Assembly (NCBI GenBank): GCA_964637875.1
Contig: CAZWXK010000001.1
Span: 58,249-122,248, forward strand
Reading direction: 5' to 3'
Length of the DNA: 64,000 nt
DNA from: UBA5972 sp964637875
GTDB lineage: Bacteria > Pseudomonadota > Alphaproteobacteria > Rhodobacterales > Rhodobacteraceae
The position numbers were made by a program, and so were the translations under genes. Every line of letters starts with the position of its first letter. Position 1 is the first letter of the stretch. This document shows positions 24,024-33,583 of the stretch, in pieces. The notes beneath the pieces were generated by a model. It was not told where the DNA came from, did no database searches, and worked only from the letters and a program-made list of their open reading frames with translations.

Positions 24024-27000
24024 TCAGTTTTCCTGGTCCAGCTCGATCAACAGATCCTTGGCGTCGATCTGGTCGGCCGCGCGCACATGCACCGCCTTGA
24101 CCGTTGCCGCGCGCTCGGCATGGATGCCGGTTTCCATCTTCATCGCCTCGATGGTCAGCAGCAGGTCGCCCGCCTTGATGTGCTGGCCCGCGCTGACCGC
24201 GACCGAGGCCACGACACCGGGCATCGGGGCGCCGATATGGTCGGGGTTCCCGGTCTCGGCCTTGGGGCGCTTTTCGACACGCGCTCGCACATGGCGGTCG
24301 GGCACGCGGATCACGCGGGGCTGGCCGTTGAGTTCGAAGAAAACCTTGACCTCGCCCGCGTCATCGACCTCTCCCACCGCCTGCAGGCGGATTTCCAGCG
24401 TCTTGCCCGGGTCGATCTCGGCGCTGATTTCCTCGCCCGGCTCCATCCCGTAAAAGAATGTGCGCGTGGGCAGGGTGCGCACGGGGCCATAGATCTCGTG
24501 GCGCTCCATGTAGTCGAGGAACACCTTGGGATACATCAGGTAACCGTTCAGATCCTCGTCGTCGATCCTGGTGCCGTTCAGCTTTTCGGACAGCTTGGCG
24601 CGGGTGGATTCGATATCCTCGGGCTCAAGATGCAGGCCGGGGCGTTCGGTGTTGGGACGCTCGCCCTTCAGAACCCTTTCGATCAGCGCAGGGGGAAAGC
24701 CGCCCGGAGGCTGGCCCAGATTGCCGCGCAGCATGTCAACGACCGAATCGGGAAAGGCAACCTCGACATCCGGGTCGAGGACCTGTTCCACCGTCAGGTT
24801 CTGGCTGACCATCATCAGCGCCATGTCGCCCACCACCTTGGAGCTGGGCGTGACCTTGACGATATCGCCGAACATGCGGTTCACATCCGCATAGGCATGG
24901 GCGACCTCGTTCCAGCGATCCTCCAGCCCCAGCGCACGGGCCTGGGTCTTGAGATTGGTAAACTGGCCGCCGGGCATTTCGTGCAGATAGACCTCGGATG
25001 CCGGCGATTTCAGGCCACTTTCAAAGGCGGCATACTGGCTGCGGACGGCCTCCCAGTAATCCGAGATTGTGCGCACCGCGTCGATATCCAGCCCGCTGTC
25101 GCGTTCGGTATGGCGCAGCGCCTCGACGATCGAACCAAGGCAGGGCTGGCTGGTGCCGCCCGACATCGAATCCATCGCGGCGTCAACGGCATCGACCCCG
25201 GCATCGACCGCGGCCAGGACGGTGGCGCCGGCAATGCCGCTGGTGTCGTGGGTGTGGAAATGGATCGGCAGGCCGACCTCTTCGCGCAGCGCCTTGAACA
25301 GAACGCGCGCGGCGGCGGGTTTCAGCAGGCCCGCCATGTCCTTGACACCCAGAACATGGGCGCCGGCATCGCGCAGATCCTTGCCCATCTGGACATAATA
25401 TTTCAGGTCGTATTTGGCCCGATCCGGGTCAAGGATGTTGCCGGTATAGCAGATCGCCGCCTCGCACAGCTTGCCTGATTCGATCACCGCATCCATGGCC
25501 ACGCGCATGTTTTCGACCCAGTTCAGGCTGTCGAACACGCGGAACACGTCTACGCCGGTTTCCGCCGCCTGGCGCACGAAAAAGCGCACCACATTGTCGG
25601 GATAGTTGGTATATCCGACGCCGTTGCTGGCGCGCAGCAGCATTTGCGGCATGATGTTGGGCATGGCCTGGCTGAGGTCGCGCAGGCGCTGCCAGGGGCA
25701 TTCCTGCAAAAAGCGATAGGCCACGTCGAACGTCGCGCCCCCCCAGCATTCGACGCTGAACAGCTGGGGCAGGTTGTGGGCGTAGGCCTCGGCCACGTTG
25801 ATCATGTCGAGCGAGCGCATCCGGGTTGCCAGCAGGCTTTGGTGCCCGTCGCGCATGGTGGTGTCGGTGATCAGCACCTTTTTCTGCGCCTTCATCCAGT
25901 CGGCCACCGCCTGCGGGCCCTTTTCGCGCAGCAGGTTGCGGGTGCCCGGCCCCGGGGCGGGCGCGCGGTTTTCGGGCGCGCGGGGGGCACGCGCCTGTGC
26001 GGGCGGTTTGGGGCGGCCTTCGGTTTCGGGATGCCCGTTCACGGTGATGTCGGCGATATAGGTCAGGATCTTGGTCGCCCGGTCGCGCCGCGGGGTAAAG
26101 TTGAACAGCTCGGGCGTGTTGTCGATGAATTTCGTCGTGTATTCGTTGTTCAGAAAGGTCGGGTGTTTCAGCAGGTTCTCGACGAAGGCGATATTGGTGC
26201 TGACGCCGCGGATGCGGAATTCGCGAAGCGCGCGGTCCATGCGGGCGATGGCGGCCTTGGGGGTGGGGGCCCAGGCGGTGACCTTTTCCAGCAGGCTGTC
26301 GTAATAGCGGGTGATGACGGCGCCCGAATAGGCGGTGCCGCCGTCAAGACGGATGCCCATGCCGGTGGCGCCGCGATAGGCGGTGATGCGGCCGTAATCG
26401 GGGATGAAGTTGTTTTGCGGATCCTCGGTGGTGATGCGGCATTGCAGGGCGTGGCCCGACAGTTCGACCCCCTGTTGCGACGCAATCCCCGTGGCCTCGG
26501 CCAGCGGGGCGCCTTCGGCGATGCGGATCTGGGCCTGCACGATGTCGATGCCGGTGACCTCTTCGGTGACGGTATGTTCGACCTGGATGCGGGGGTTCAC
26601 CTCGATGAAGTAGAATTCGTCATTGTCCAGATCCATCAGGAATTCGACGGTGCCGGCGTTTTCATAGCCGACCTGCCGGCAGATGCGTTTGCCCAGTTCG
26701 CACAGCTCTTGCCGCCGCGCCTGGTCCAGATAGGGGGCAGGGGCGCGTTCCAGAACCTTCTGGTTGCGGCGCTGGACCGAACAATCCCTTTCCCACAGGT
26801 GATAGATTTCGCCAAAGCGGTCGCCCAGGATCTGTACCTCGACATGGCGGGCGCGTTGCACCAGACGTTCCAGATAGCCCGCGCCATTGCCAAAGGCGGA
26901 TTCGGCCTCGCGCCGGCCTTCCAGCACTTTTTCTTCCAGCTCGTGCGGGCCCATGATCGGGCGCATGCCGCGCCCGCCGCCGCCCCAGCTGGCCTTGAGC

Positions 27001-27476
27001 ATCAGCGGATAGCCGACCTCATCGGCCATGCTCCGGACCTTTTCCATGTCAAGGGGCAGGATGTCGGTTGCCGGCACCACCGGAACACCCGCCTCGATCG
27101 CCACCTGGCGCGCGCTGGCCTTGTCGCCAAGCGCACGCATGGTTTCGGCGCGCGGGCCGATAAAGGCGATGCCGGCGGCCGTGCAGGCATCGACGAAATC
27201 GGGGTTTTCCGACAGCAGGCCATAGCCGGGGTGGATCGCATCGGCGCCGCATTGTCTGGCAACCCGGATGATTTCCTCGATCGAAAGATAGGCCGCCACC
27301 GGACCCATCCCTTCGCCGATGCGATAGGCCTCGTCCGCCTTGAAGCGGTGGAGGCTCAGCTTGTCTTCTTCGGCATAGATGGCGACGGTGCGCTTGCCCA
27401 GCTCGTTTGCGGCGCGCATGACCCGGATGGCGATTTCGCCGCGGTTGGCGACAAGGATTTTCTCGAATTGAGGCAA
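24024..27476 (-). CDS. pyc: Pyruvate carboxylase
   Basis: This biotin enzyme makes oxaloacetate from pyruvate and bicarbonate, refilling the TCA cycle. The single 1150-residue chain has the biotin carboxylase domain first (FEKILVANRGEIAIRVMRAA; ATP site and EVNPRIQVEHTVTEEVTG). The carboxyltransferase domain follows (DTTMRDGHQSLLATRMR; later DMAGLLKP and HFHTHDTSG), and the C-terminal biotinyl domain has the lysine motif IEAMKMETG. I place the start at TTG 27476, since the conserved N-terminus begins at the following PQFEKILVANRG. Upstream in-frame codons are not conserved. It is divergent from the UvrD-type helicase gene. Confidence 0.95.
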   Translation of the reverse strand: MPQFEKILVANRGEIAIRVMRAANELGKRTVAIYAEEDKLSLHRFKADEAYRIGEGMGPVAAYLSIEEIIRVARQCGADAIHPGYGLLSENPDFVDACTAAGIAFIGPRAETMRALGDKASARQVAIEAGVPVVPATDILPLDMEKVRSMADEVGYPLMLKASWGGGGRGMRPIMGPHELEEKVLEGRREAESAFGNGAGYLERLVQRARHVEVQILGDRFGEIYHLWERDCSVQRRNQKVLERAPAPYLDQARRQELCELGKRICRQVGYENAGTVEFLMDLDNDEFYFIEVNPRIQVEHTVTEEVTGIDIVQAQIRIAEGAPLAEATGIASQQGVELSGHALQCRITTEDPQNNFIPDYGRITAYRGATGMGIRLDGGTAYSGAVITRYYDSLLEKVTAWAPTPKAAIARMDRALREFRIRGVSTNIAFVENLLKHPTFLNNEYTTKFIDNTPELFNFTPRRDRATKILTYIADITVNGHPETEGRPKPPAQARAPRAPENRAPAPGPGTRNLLREKGPQAVADWMKAQKKVLITDTTMRDGHQSLLATRMRSLDMINVAEAYAHNLPQLFSVECWGGATFDVAYRFLQECPWQRLRDLSQAMPNIMPQMLLRASNGVGYTNYPDNVVRFFVRQAAETGVDVFRVFDSLNWVENMRVAMDAVIESGKLCEAAICYTGNILDPDRAKYDLKYYVQMGKDLRDAGAHVLGVKDMAGLLKPAAARVLFKALREEVGLPIHFHTHDTSGIAGATVLAAVDAGVDAVDAAMDSMSGGTSQPCLGSIVEALRHTERDSGLDIDAVRTISDYWEAVRSQYAAFESGLKSPASEVYLHEMPGGQFTNLKTQARALGLEDRWNEVAHAYADVNRMFGDIVKVTPSSKVVGDMALMMVSQNLTVEQVLDPDVEVAFPDSVVDMLRGNLGQPPGGFPPALIERVLKGERPNTERPGLHLEPEDIESTRAKLSEKLNGTRIDDEDLNGYLMYPKVFLDYMERHEIYGPVRTLPTRTFFYGMEPGEEISAEIDPGKTLEIRLQAVGEVDDAGEVKVFFELNGQPRVIRVPDRHVRARVEKRPKAETGNPDHIGAPMPGVVASVAVSAGQHIKAGDLLLTIEAMKMETGIHAERAATVKAVHVRAADQIDAKDLLIELDQEN

Positions 27477-27678
27477 GGTCCGGCCCTTTCCGGTTGAGAC
27501 TGTTGGCTTGGCCAAGGTTATACGGATGCTGCGGCGCAGCAGGCAAGCGCGAATGTTGCAGCAATGTTTCAACCATACCCGGACATCTTGTCCCGTCTTG
27601 TTGTCGCAAGCGGGTCAAATGCGGAACATTCGCTGAACACGTCTTTTCAATGCTGCGGGCGCCAGCTAAGTTGGCACC

Positions 27679-30024
27679 ATGACGGATTTTGACGACTCTC
27701 ACCTGTTCGAGCAGGCTGCCAGCCTTTCGACGCGCGCCATGGCCGCGCGGCCGACGCCCTATCTGGACGCGCTCAACCCGGCGCAGCGGGCTGCGGTCGA
27801 AACCCTTGACGGCCCGGTATTGATGCTGGCGGGTGCCGGCACCGGCAAGACGCGGGCGCTGACCGCGCGGCTGGTGCATCTGCTGAACACGGGGCGTGCG
27901 CGGCCCAATGAAATTCTGGCCGTGACATTCACCAACAAGGCCGCCCGCGAGATGAAGACCCGCGTGGCCGAGATGCTGGGCGAAACCGTCGAGGGGCTGC
28001 CCTGGATGGGCACCTTTCATTCGCTGTGCGTCAAGATCCTGCGCCGACATGCGGAACTGGCAGGCCTGAAAGGCAATTTCACCATTCTGGACACCGACGA
28101 CCAGATCCGCCTGCTGAAACAGCTGATCCAGGCCGCCGGAATCGACGACAAGCGCTGGCCCGCGCGCATGATGGCCGGGATCATCGACAACTGGAAGAAC
28201 CGCGCCCTGACGCCCGAGAACGTGCCCGCCGCCGAAGCCGCCCTGTTCAACAATCGTGGCACCGAAATCTATGAACAATACCAACAGCGATTGCGGGTAC
28301 TGAACGCCGTCGATTTCGGCGACCTGCTGCTGCATGTTGTGACGATCTTTCAGCGCCATGAGGATGTGCTGGCGCAATACCGGCGCTGGTTCCGCTATAT
28401 TCTGGTGGACGAGTATCAGGACACCAATGTTGCGCAATATCTGTGGTTGCGCCTGCTGGCCAGCGAACATCGCAATATCTGCTGTGTGGGCGATGACGAC
28501 CAGTCGATCTATGGCTGGCGCGGCGCCGAGGTGGGCAACATCCTGCGCTTCGAGCACGATTTCCCCGGCGCGACCGTGATCAGGCTGGAACAGAACTATC
28601 GCTCGACCCCGCATATCCTGGGGGCCGCCAGCGCGCTGATCGCCGCCAATGAAAGCCGCCTGGGCAAGACCCTGTGGACCGACCGTCAGGATGGCGACAA
28701 GCTGCGGCTGATCGGCCATTGGGATGGCGAGGACGAGGCCCGCTGGATCGGCGAGGAAATCGAGGCGATGCAGCGCGGCACCCGCGGGCATGCGCCGATG
28801 TCGCTGGACGACATGGCGATTCTGGTGCGCGCCAGCCACCAGATGCGCGCGTTCGAGGATCGGTTTCTTTCCATCGGCCTGCCCTATCGGGTGATCGGGG
28901 GGCCGCGTTTTTACGAGCGCATGGAAATCCGCGATGCCATGGCCTATTTCCGCGTCACCGTCAGCCCCGATGACGACCTCGCCTTCGAGCGTATCGTGAA
29001 CACACCCAAACGCGGCATCGGGGATGTGGCGCAGCGCAAGATCGCGCAGGCGGCGCGCGACAATGGCGTCGGCCTGCTGGAAGGCGCGCGAATCCTGCTT
29101 GATGCGGGGGGGCTTGGCGGCAAGGCGGGCAAGGAGCTGCGCGTGCTGCTTGACGGTTTTGCCCGCTGGTCGGCAGCCTTGCGCGCGGGCGAAAACCATA
29201 TCGCGCTGGCCGAAACCATTCTGGATGAATCCGGCTATACCGCGCACTGGCAGAACGACAAGTCGCCTGACGCGGCCGGGCGGCTGGAAAACCTGAAAGA
29301 GCTGGTCAAGGCGCTGGAGGAATTCGAAAATCTTCAGGGGTTTCTGGAACATGTCGCCCTGATCATGGAAAACGAATCCGAAGACGCCAGCGAAAAGGTG
29401 TCGATCATGACGCTGCACGCGGCCAAGGGGCTGGAATTTCCGGCCGTGTTCCTGCCCGGATGGGAGGACGGGCTTTTCCCCAGCCAGCGCAGCATGGACG
29501 AAACCGGCCTCAAGGGGCTGGAGGAAGAACGCCGCCTTGCCTATGTGGGCATCACGCGGGCGGGGGAATTCTGCACCATATCCTTTGCTGCCAACCGGCG
29601 CGTCTATGGGCAGTGGCAGGCGCAGATCCCGTCGCGTTTCATCGACGAGCTGCCCGAAGATCACGTCGAGGTGCTGACCCCGCCGGGCCTGTATGGCGGG
29701 GGCTATGGCGCCGCCGCGCCAAGGGCCGAGCGCAAGGCATCGCCGCTTGAGGACAGGGTGGCGCGGGCGGATGCCTACAACTCGCCCGGCTGGCGGCGGA
29801 TGCAGAGCCGCGCGCGCCAGCGCCCCGGGGCGGCAGCAACCATGGTGATCGACCAGACAGCCACCCATGTGCACGAGGTCGGCGCAAGGGTCTTTCACCA
29901 GAAATTCGGCTATGGGCGGGTGACAGGGGTGGATGGCGACAAGCTGAGTGTCGATTTCGAAAAGGCGGGCGAAAAGAAGGTGGTCGCCAGTTTCGTCAGC
30001 GCCGAGGACGAGGTGCCGTTCTGA
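27679..30024 (+). CDS. uvrD: UvrD/PcrA-type DNA helicase
   Basis: This superfamily 1 helicase unwinds DNA in excision and mismatch repair. The 781-residue chain has a short N-terminal extension, then the Q motif LNPAQRAAV and motif I GAGTGKT (residues 52-58). Further motifs are Ia FTNKAAREMKTRV, II DEYQDTN, III DDDQSIYGWRGAE, IV LEQNYRS, V MTLHAAKGLEF and VI RRLAYVGITRA. The C-terminal tail has a Tudor-like HQKFGYGRVTGVDGDKL segment, as in UvrD/PcrA. ATG 27679 is the only start fitting the extension. PcrA, Rep and UvrD cannot be fully separated by eye. Confidence 0.92.
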   Translation: MTDFDDSHLFEQAASLSTRAMAARPTPYLDALNPAQRAAVETLDGPVLMLAGAGTGKTRALTARLVHLLNTGRARPNEILAVTFTNKAAREMKTRVAEMLGETVEGLPWMGTFHSLCVKILRRHAELAGLKGNFTILDTDDQIRLLKQLIQAAGIDDKRWPARMMAGIIDNWKNRALTPENVPAAEAALFNNRGTEIYEQYQQRLRVLNAVDFGDLLLHVVTIFQRHEDVLAQYRRWFRYILVDEYQDTNVAQYLWLRLLASEHRNICCVGDDDQSIYGWRGAEVGNILRFEHDFPGATVIRLEQNYRSTPHILGAASALIAANESRLGKTLWTDRQDGDKLRLIGHWDGEDEARWIGEEIEAMQRGTRGHAPMSLDDMAILVRASHQMRAFEDRFLSIGLPYRVIGGPRFYERMEIRDAMAYFRVTVSPDDDLAFERIVNTPKRGIGDVAQRKIAQAARDNGVGLLEGARILLDAGGLGGKAGKELRVLLDGFARWSAALRAGENHIALAETILDESGYTAHWQNDKSPDAAGRLENLKELVKALEEFENLQGFLEHVALIMENESEDASEKVSIMTLHAAKGLEFPAVFLPGWEDGLFPSQRSMDETGLKGLEEERRLAYVGITRAGEFCTISFAANRRVYGQWQAQIPSRFIDELPEDHVEVLTPPGLYGGGYGAAAPRAERKASPLEDRVARADAYNSPGWRRMQSRARQRPGAAATMVIDQTATHVHEVGARVFHQKFGYGRVTGVDGDKLSVDFEKAGEKKVVASFVSAEDEVPF

Positions 30025-30033
30025 TCCCGCCGC

Positions 30034-30786
30034 TCAGCGGCCACCGGCCACGTCGATCGAGGTGGCGGTGATATAGCTGGCCTTGTCGCTCATCAGATAG
30101 AGGATGGTATCGGCAACCTCTTGCGCGGTGCCTGCGCGCTTCATGGGAAATTCGTTGGCCATGGCTTGCACACGGTTGGGCATGTCGGCCTTTGCGTGAA
30201 TTTCGGTGTCGATCACGCCCGGCCGAACGCCGACGACGCGTACCTTGTCGGCGGCCATTTCCTGGCCAAGGCCCAGGGTCAGGACATCGACCGCGCCCTT
30301 GGAGGCTGCGTAATCGACAAACATGTCCGCACTGCCCAGACGCGCCGCGACAGAGGAAACATTCACGATCACCCCGCCTGCGCCACCATAGCGCCATGCC
30401 ATCCGGATTGCCGCCTGTCGCGCGCACAGGAACGGGCCAACGGCATTGACCGCGAACATCCGTTTCACGCGTTCGGGCGGCATGTCTTCGACGCGCGCAG
30501 GCACATCTGCGATTCCGGCATTGTTGACAAGCGCTCCCAGTTCCTCGAACTCGGAGTCGACGGTTTCGAACATCCGCTCGACATCATCGGGATTGGCGAC
30601 ATCCGCCTGAACGGTAATTGCCCGTCTTCCCCGATCACGCACGGCGCGGGCGGTCTGATCGGCGCCGTCGCTGTCGCTATGATAGCCGATGACGACGTCA
30701 TAGCCCGCCTCGGCTGCGGCAATCGCTGTCGCTGCGCCGATGCCCGAGCTTGCACCAGTGATCAGAACGGTTTTGGGAATATCCAT
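30034..30786 (-). CDS. SDR family NAD(P)-dependent oxidoreductase
   Basis: This classical short-chain dehydrogenase has 250 residues. The dinucleotide-binding motif TGASSGIGAATA lies near residues 10-21, NNAGIAD follows, the catalytic serine is in VNVSSVAAR, and the active-site pair is YAASK. The C-terminal segment RAGTAQEVADTILYLMSD is typical of the fold. Starting at 30786 (MDIPKTVLITG) places the motif correctly. The stop lies 9 bases from the end of the converging helicase gene. The substrate cannot be read from the sequence; many such enzymes reduce 3-oxoacyl or sugar substrates. Confidence 0.88.
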   Translation of the reverse strand: MDIPKTVLITGASSGIGAATAIAAAEAGYDVVIGYHSDSDGADQTARAVRDRGRRAITVQADVANPDDVERMFETVDSEFEELGALVNNAGIADVPARVEDMPPERVKRMFAVNAVGPFLCARQAAIRMAWRYGGAGGVIVNVSSVAARLGSADMFVDYAASKGAVDVLTLGLGQEMAADKVRVVGVRPGVIDTEIHAKADMPNRVQAMANEFPMKRAGTAQEVADTILYLMSDKASYITATSIDVAGGR

Positions 30787-30921
30787 TTCTTGCAATACCA
30801 AACGACTGGAGTCGACCGAAATTAACCTTTTGACGGGTATCACTCAATCACCACCTTGCCGCAGGCGGGTCTTCGCCGGTGCGGTGACGTCTTTTGGTAA
30901 CAGTCATGTGTCGGCGGGCAT

Positions 30922-33356
30922 TCAACCCTTGAGGATGCGTTCGACCATCTCCGATGTGTCGCGCGACAGGTTTGCTGACTCGCCTATCCGTTCCAGCTGG
31001 GCCTTCATCAGGGCCTGGCGATCGTCGTCATAGCGCCGCCAGGATTCGAATGCTGTGGACATGCGCGCGGTTGTCTGCGGGTTCACCGGGTCCAGCCGGA
31101 TCAGCCAGTCGGCCAGAAATTCATATCCCGCACCGCTGGCATCGTGAAAACCGGCCGGGTTCATCATGGCAAAGCCCGCGATCAGGCTGCGGAAACGGTT
31201 GGGGTTCTTCCAGTCGAAATCGGGATGGGCGGCAAGCCGGTGCACGGTTTCAACGGCGCGCTCGGGTGGTGCAAGGCTGGCTTGCAGGGCAAACCACTTG
31301 TCGATCACCAGATCATTGCCGCGCCATTTTTCATGGAAGGCGGCTAGCTCGGCCTCGCCCTTGCCCGCGCGCAGCAGGCAGGACAGGGCCGCCAGCGTTT
31401 CGGTCATGTTGTCGGCNNNNNNNNNNNNNNNNNNNNNNNNNNNNNNNNNNNNNNNNNNNNNNNNNNNNNNNNNNNNNNNNNNNNNNNNNNNNNNNNNNNN
31501 NNNNNNNNNNNNNNNNGGCCGGCGTCATGTTCGGCCCCGGCTATTTCATCTTCGCCGGGCAGCTGCAAGGCCAGCGCGCGAAAGGCGGGGTCGAGGCGTT
31601 CGTCGGCCGCCATGCGCGCGACGGCATCCAGATAGGCCTGCGCGGGCTGTCCGCCGCGCAGCATGTCGCCCAGCGTTTCCAGCGCCAGCGCGCGGCCCGA
31701 TTCCCATTTGTTGAAGGGGTCGGTGTCATGGGCCAGCAGAAAGATGCGCTCGTCTGTCGAGGTTTCGCGCTCGACGATCACAGGGGCGGAAAAGCCGCGC
31801 AGGATCGACGGAACCGGCCGGCTGGCCAGCCCCTCGAAGGTAAAGCTCTGCTGGGCCTCGGTGATCTCGAGAACCGTGGTTTCCACCACCTCGTCGCCAT
31901 TGGGGTTGAGCAGGCCGACAGCCACCGGAATGACCATGGGTTTCTTGTCGTCCTGCCCCGGTGTTGGCGGCACGCTCTGGCGGAAGGTCAGCCTGTAGGT
32001 GCCATCCTGCCATTCGTCACGCACCGACAGGTGCGGCGTGCCGGCCTGTTCATACCACAGCTTGAACTGGCTCAGGTCGCGCCCGGTGGTATCTCCGAAC
32101 ACCTTCAGCCAGTCCTCGATGGTGCAGGCCTGCCCGTCATGGCGGTCGAAAAACAGATCCAGCGCGCGGCGATAGTCCGCCGGGCCGACAAGGCGATGCA
32201 GCATGCCGATGACCTCGGCCCCCTTGTCATAGACGGTTGCGGTATAGAAATTGTTGATTTCCTTGTATTCGCTGGGCCGCACCGGGTGGGCCAGCGGGCC
32301 GGCATCCTCGCGGAACTGGCGCGCGCGCAGTTGCTGGACCTCTTCGATGCGCTTGACCGCGTGGCTGCGCATGTCGCCCGAAAATGTCTGGTCGCGAAAC
32401 ACCGTCAGCCCCTCTTTCAGCGACAGTTGAAACCAGTCGCGGCAGGTGATGCGGTTTCCCGTCCAGTTGTGGAAATACTCATGCGCGATGATGCCTTCGA
32501 TCAGCTCGTAATCGCGGTCGGTGGCGGTTTCGGGGCTGGCGAGAACATATTTGGAATTGAAGATGTTCAAGCCCTTGTTTTCCATCGCACCCATGTTGAA
32601 ATCGTCCACGGCGACGATCTGGAACAGGTCCAGGTCATATTCGCGACCATAGTTTTCCTCGTCCCAGCGCATGGCCTTTTTCAGGCTTTCCATCGCATGG
32701 GCGCATTTGTCCTGATCGCCCGCGCGCACCCAGATGCGCAGGGTCACGTCGCGCCCCGACATGGTGGTAAAACGGTCGTCGAACGACACCAGATCGCCGG
32801 CGACCAGCGCGAACAGGTAACAGGGCTTGGGCCAGGGGTCGCGCCATTCGACCCATCGCTTGCCGCGCGCCACCGGGTTGCCGTTGGACAGCATCACGGG
32901 CGCATCACCCTGAATGCGTACGTGAAACGGGGCCATCACGTCGGGCCGGTCGGGGTAGAAGGTGATCTTGCGAAAGCCCTCGGCCTCGCATTGCGTGCAA
33001 TACATGCCCTTCGAGATATACAGCCCGTCAAGCGAGGTATTGGCCTGCGGGTTGATTTCGACCTCGGCCCGCCAGGTAAAGGCATCGGGCAGGCTGTCGC
33101 CGGGGATGGTCAGGCCTTCGTTATCGAGTCGATAATCGCCCGGCCCAAGCTTGCGCCCATCGATGCTGACCGAGATCAGTTTCAGCGATTCGCCGTCAAG
33201 GTGGAAATCACCCGATACCGCCTCGTTGCGCCGAAAGACGATTTCCGAGGCGACGCGCGTCTGTTCGGGGGCAAGGTCAAAGGCCAGATCGACCCTTTCC
33301 ACAAGAAAGGCGGGTGGGCGGTAATCGGCAAGGCGAATGGTCTTGGCGTCGGTCAT
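30922..33356 (-). CDS. pepN: Aminopeptidase N, interrupted by a scaffold gap
   Basis: This zinc M1 aminopeptidase removes N-terminal residues from peptides. The N-terminal part (613 codons) has the exopeptidase motif MGAMENKGLNIF and the zinc site HEYFHNWTGNR with the downstream glutamate in LKEGLTVFRDQ. The C-terminal part (165 codons) has DNMTETLAALS, NPNRFRSLIAGFAM and ends MVERILKG. The two parts are out of frame across 100 Ns (31417-31516). By comparison with family members of about 850-870 residues, some 70-75 residues are missing, so the true gap is nearer 220 bases. This is an assembly gap, not a broken gene. Confidence 0.92.
31417..31516. other. Assembly gap (100 N) inside pepN
   Basis: Exactly 100 Ns. 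The pepN reading frame does not continue across it, so the length is nominal. No shared sequence is seen at the two edges. Confidence 0.95.
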
Positions 33357-33511
33357 CTCTGCTCTCCGGGGAAGGGTCGAAAGGCAAGCTTAATGCCGGG
33401 TCTGGCAAAGTGCAATCGCCCTGTCCGACCCCGTCCAACGGGGTGTCCGTGGCCGAAAACCTGCACCCAAAATCCGGTTTGTATTGCCTGGCATTCCATT
33501 GTACACCTAAC

Positions 33512-33531
33512 GTGTTTCCTATCGGAAACAC
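33512..33531. promoter_or_regulatory. Inverted repeat between pepN and malate synthase
   Basis: GTGTTTCC (33512-33519) and GGAAACAC (33524-33531) form a perfect 8-bp inverted repeat with spacer TATC. It lies in the divergent intergenic region, 53 bases before the malate synthase start. The symmetry and spacing suit a dimeric regulator; no T-run supports a terminator. Confidence 0.45.
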
Positions 33532-33583
33532 TTGCCGGCCGCCCGTCTTTTGTACGTGGAATCAAGACAGAAGGAGCGCAACC

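Noticed and set aside
25644..29898. Long open frames opposite pyruvate carboxylase and the UvrD-type helicase
   Set aside because: Both real genes are unambiguous; the antisense frames lack motifs and overlap the divergent promoter region.
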